This document shows positions 61,261 to 64,000 of a DNA stretch of 64,000 nt, piece after piece; position 1 is the first letter of the stretch; every line of letters begins with the position of its first letter. Both the position numbers and the translations under genes were made by a program. Source of the stretch: G963678445 sp963678445 (GTDB lineage: Bacteria > Hydrogenedentota > Hydrogenedentia > Hydrogenedentales > G963678445); contig OY782877.1 in assembly GCA_963678445.1 (NCBI GenBank), positions 3,906,001 to 3,970,000 of the forward strand. Reading direction: 5' to 3'. The notes under the pieces are model-generated. The model was not told the origin of the DNA and did not search any database. It was given only the letters and a program-made list of their open reading frames with translations.

Positions 61261-62619
61261 ATGGAAGGTAAGAAAAAAACACTCTCTGTTTTATGGTCGG
61301 TTCTGGCAGTGCTTGCCATTCTGGTTTTGGGAATGGGTGTACGGTATGGTCTGGCCAAGTTGAGAAAAGAGCCTAAACAGGTGGAAGTGCCTGAAGCGCA
61401 TTTGGATGTAACAGTAATGACAGCGCATGCAAAGGATGTGCCGGTGGTTATTGAAGAGCGCGGCCAGGTGCGTCCGTTGAACACTGTGCAGATTACACCG
61501 GAGGTAGCGGGCAATGTGGTAGCAATTCATCCCCGCTTGGAAGTGGGGGAGGTGATTGAAAAAGGAGCGCTGCTGTTTCGTATTGATCCGCGCAATTACA
61601 CGGCGGCCCAGGCGCAGGCGCAAGCCCAGGTGATGCAAAGTAAAAGTGCGCTGGAGAGAATACGAAAACAATCTAAGATCGATGAACAACGCCTGGGGAC
61701 GCTTCGCCGGAGTCGTGAGTTAACGCATGATGAGTATAAGCGTGTTGCGCGGCTTTTTGAGGAGGAACAAGTCGGAGCACAGTCGGGCGTTGATGCGGCG
61801 GAGATGTCTTTTAACCAGGCGAATGATGCCTATGATGTGCTGGCGCAGGCCATTGCTTTGTATCCTACCCGTATTCAGGAGGCGCAGAGCGCATTGGCGG
61901 CAGCTGAGGCGCAAGTTGCATTGGCAACGGCGAATATGGACCGTACCGAAGTATATACGCCGTTTACAGCGCGTATAAAGACGGTGCAAGTGGAGGAAGG
62001 ACAGTACGTAGCGCCGGGTGCGCCGGTACTCACGTTGGCGGACGATTCGATATTAGAGATCGCGGTAGGGGTGGATAGTCGCGATGCGCGTAAGTGGCTT
62101 CAGTTTGACGAGGATGCGCCAGCATCAGCGGATGAGGCTTGGTTTTCTTCGCTTGCTCAAACGCCGTGTAAGGTGCGGTGGACGGAATCGCCGGAATCGC
62201 AATATTGGGAGGGAAGTCTGCACCGTGTGATCTCTTTTGACGATCGTACGCGCACACTTACCTTGGCCGTCCGTCTGACTGCGGAACAGGCACAGAGGGG
62301 AGCAGGTGAGATGCCGCTGGTGGATGGCATGTTCTGTTCTGTTGAGATTCCTGGACGTACCATGAAGCAGGTATATGAGTTGCCACGCTGGTTGGTAACT
62401 TTTGAAGGAGAGGTGTATGTGGCTGAGGAGGGACGCCTTGCACGGAGGACTGTGCAGGTTGTACGAAAGCAGGGTGATTATGTGTATGTCGCGGAAGGTT
62501 TGAAGGACGGGGAGCAGATCATTACTACACGCTTGGTTAATCCTCTTCCCAATAGCTTGCTGCGCATTCAGCAAGAGGAACCTGTGATGGAAGAACACGC
62601 CGCGGAGGCGTCGCAATGA
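61261..62619 (+). CDS. RND efflux periplasmic adaptor (membrane fusion protein)
   Basis: 452 aa from ATG 61261. N-terminal membrane helix or signal anchor (about 10-30). The barrel-sandwich/lipoyl parts are EERGQVRPLNTVQITPEVAGNVV and VYTPFTARIKTVQVEEGQYV, around a coiled-coil hairpin rich in Ala, Gln and Glu (about 115-215). Beta-barrel and membrane-proximal domains follow. It joins the inner-membrane pump to an outer-membrane channel; no TolC-like gene is seen up to the window end. It overlaps the pump gene by 4 bp. Confidence 0.93.
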   Translation: MEGKKKTLSVLWSVLAVLAILVLGMGVRYGLAKLRKEPKQVEVPEAHLDVTVMTAHAKDVPVVIEERGQVRPLNTVQITPEVAGNVVAIHPRLEVGEVIEKGALLFRIDPRNYTAAQAQAQAQVMQSKSALERIRKQSKIDEQRLGTLRRSRELTHDEYKRVARLFEEEQVGAQSGVDAAEMSFNQANDAYDVLAQAIALYPTRIQEAQSALAAAEAQVALATANMDRTEVYTPFTARIKTVQVEEGQYVAPGAPVLTLADDSILEIAVGVDSRDARKWLQFDEDAPASADEAWFSSLAQTPCKVRWTESPESQYWEGSLHRVISFDDRTRTLTLAVRLTAEQAQRGAGEMPLVDGMFCSVEIPGRTMKQVYELPRWLVTFEGEVYVAEEGRLARRTVQVVRKQGDYVYVAEGLKDGEQIITTRLVNPLPNSLLRIQQEEPVMEEHAAEASQ

Positions 62620-64000
62620 GAAAAATATTTGCTGCATTTGCTCAAAACACGGTTTTTGCCAACATTGTATTGGCCATGATCTTTTTGGCAGGCGGATTGG
62701 CGACGGTCAACCTGATTCGGGAAGCTTTTCCGGAGTTTTCATTGGATATGATCATAGTGACAGTGCCTTGGCCAGGCGCTGATCCAGAGGAGGTGGAGGA
62801 GGGGATTTGTCGAAAAATTGAGGAAGCGATAGAAGGCCTTGATGGGATTCGTCAGTACGATACGACATCGGCGGAGAACATGGGAACAGCCCTGATAGAA
62901 GTTCAGGAAGGCTATGATGTTGATTATGTCAAAGATCGGGTGCGTAACAAGGTAGACGCTATCAGTACATTTCCCGAAGATGCCGAAAAGCCGGTAACGG
63001 AGGAGATGCTTATACGGGCTGAGGTGGCGATGGTGGCGCTTTCTGGGGAAGGGCTGACAGAACGTGAGTTGAAGGAATGGGGTGAAGAAATCAAAGAAGA
63101 GATGCGCATGCTTCCAGGGATTTCGCAGGTGCAAATCTTTGGTGCGCGGGACTATGAGATCGCCATTGAGGTATCAGAAGAACGACTGCAGGAATATGGG
63201 CTGAGTTTTGCACAGGTGGCGGCAATTGTGCGTGGCAACAGTATGAATCTTTCAGGCGGTACAATGCGTACCCGGGGGGAAGAGATTCGTCTGCGGACAT
63301 TGGGACGTCGCTATACGGCGCGTGAGTTCGCCACGATTGAGGTGCTTGCGCCTAAGACGGGGGAAATCATTACACTGGATCGCATTGCAGATATTCGCGA
63401 TGAATTTACGGAGGACAAGATACTCTCACGTTTTAATGGCGCGTCGGCTCTAACCATCTCGGTGCTGAAAACACAGGAAGAAGACACGTTAGCCATCGAT
63501 AAAGCGGTGCGTGCTTATGTAGCCCAAAAACAGAAAACTTTGCCGGAGGGTTTACATATTGTACGCTGGGGAGGAACGGCGGATATTCTACAGGCGCGTA
63601 TTTCACTGCTTGTGCGTAATGGTATCATCGGTCTTTCCCTGGTATTTATTCTACTTTGGCTTTTCCTGGATATCCGGTTGAGTTTTTGGGCGGGCATGGG
63701 AATGCCGATCAGTGTGATGGGGGCCTTGGCGATCATGTGGGGGATAGGGAGCACCCTCAATATGATTTCCCTTTTTGGTCTGATTATGGTACTTGGTATC
63801 ATCGTCGATGACGCTATCGTGGTGGGTGAGGCAATCTATGTGCACCGAAAAAGCGGCGCATCGCCTTTACGAGCCGCTGTGGATGGCGTTACTGAAGTGG
63901 GAATGCCCGTAATCGCCGCCGTTACTACCACGATTGTGGCCTTTGTGCCGTTGATGTTTGTAGGCGGCATTATGGGCAAGTTTATCTTTATCCTCCCTGT
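62616..64000 (+). CDS. RND efflux transporter, 3' end outside window
   Basis: The ATG overlaps the adaptor stop (ATGA). The 461 residues present cover the first membrane helix (NTVFANIVLAMIFLAGGLA), the first periplasmic porter loop with FPEFSLDMIIVTVPWPGADPEEVE, and helices 2 to about 5. The helix GLIMVLGIIVDDAIVVGE carries the paired Asp of the proton relay. It is of the HAE1-like/AcrB superfamily. It continues beyond the window. Confidence 0.95.
   Translation, partial: MRKIFAAFAQNTVFANIVLAMIFLAGGLATVNLIREAFPEFSLDMIIVTVPWPGADPEEVEEGICRKIEEAIEGLDGIRQYDTTSAENMGTALIEVQEGYDVDYVKDRVRNKVDAISTFPEDAEKPVTEEMLIRAEVAMVALSGEGLTERELKEWGEEIKEEMRMLPGISQVQIFGARDYEIAIEVSEERLQEYGLSFAQVAAIVRGNSMNLSGGTMRTRGEEIRLRTLGRRYTAREFATIEVLAPKTGEIITLDRIADIRDEFTEDKILSRFNGASALTISVLKTQEEDTLAIDKAVRAYVAQKQKTLPEGLHIVRWGGTADILQARISLLVRNGIIGLSLVFILLWLFLDIRLSFWAGMGMPISVMGALAIMWGIGSTLNMISLFGLIMVLGIIVDDAIVVGEAIYVHRKSGASPLRAAVDGVTEVGMPVIAAVTTTIVAFVPLMFVGGIMGKFIFILP

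Overview
The window is chromosomal DNA of a heterotrophic Gram-negative bacterium. Evidence for an outer membrane is an OprP-type porin, several lipoproteins and an RND efflux pump. Gene content recalls PVC-like or Hydrogenedentes/Lentisphaerota-like lineages: a choice-of-anchor-Q beta-helix protein, GH78, GH38, a sialate-esterase-like enzyme, a PocR-AraC regulator, PPDK, an AKKAT-repeat histone-like protein and many TPR/lipoprotein genes. This placement is an inference from gene content, not from a marker gene. No rRNA, tRNA, CRISPR array or transposase gene was seen.

Layout. 1-12.4 kb: the end of a beta-helix protein, then minus-strand genes for pyruvate phosphate dikinase, two TPR proteins in one operon, a membrane protein, a two-gene Na+/solute symporter unit and RpoN. 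12.4-17.7 kb: divergent from rpoN, a translationally coupled trio (YycJ-like metallo-hydrolase, PocR/AraC regulator, 56-aa Cys-rich protein), a large lipoprotein and a histone-like repeat protein. 18.2-23 kb: alpha-L-rhamnosidase, glycosyltransferase, AraC remnant. 23.1-31.4 kb: the most unusual block. Two small membrane peptides share an identical GYNPNSSSMGS core. They are interleaved with thioredoxin-like, metallophosphoesterase/DsbD-like and TPR membrane proteins, and the block ends in a radical SAM/SPASM enzyme. 31.7-40.3 kb: esterase, glycosyltransferase, GH38 protein and a lipoprotein/TPR operon. 40.6-50 kb: hybrid sensor kinase, a 34-aa Trp-rich peptide gene, CYTH protein, serine hydrolase-NamZ fusion and a SUMF1-domain protein with 21 PVET repeats. 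50-57 kb: TadA, porin, AMMECR1/Memo pair, ceramidase-like protein, SRPBCC protein. 57.5-64 kb: the pntAA-pntAB-pntB transhydrogenase operon behind a near-consensus promoter, then marR, an RND adaptor and an RND pump that runs off the window.

A roughly 100-120 bp dispersed repeat (5' TAAAGYGGTCC, 3' TTTAGTCACTAA, GCGGTC/GACCGC hairpin) occurs about 16 times in both orientations, always at or beside gene ends. In four cases its first three bases are the stop codon of the upstream gene.

The genes point to plant or microbial glycan use (GH78, GH38, esterase, ceramidase-like), cell-wall turnover (NamZ), energy and redox metabolism (PPDK, transhydrogenase), and a possibly undescribed peptide-modification or envelope-redox system at 23-31 kb.
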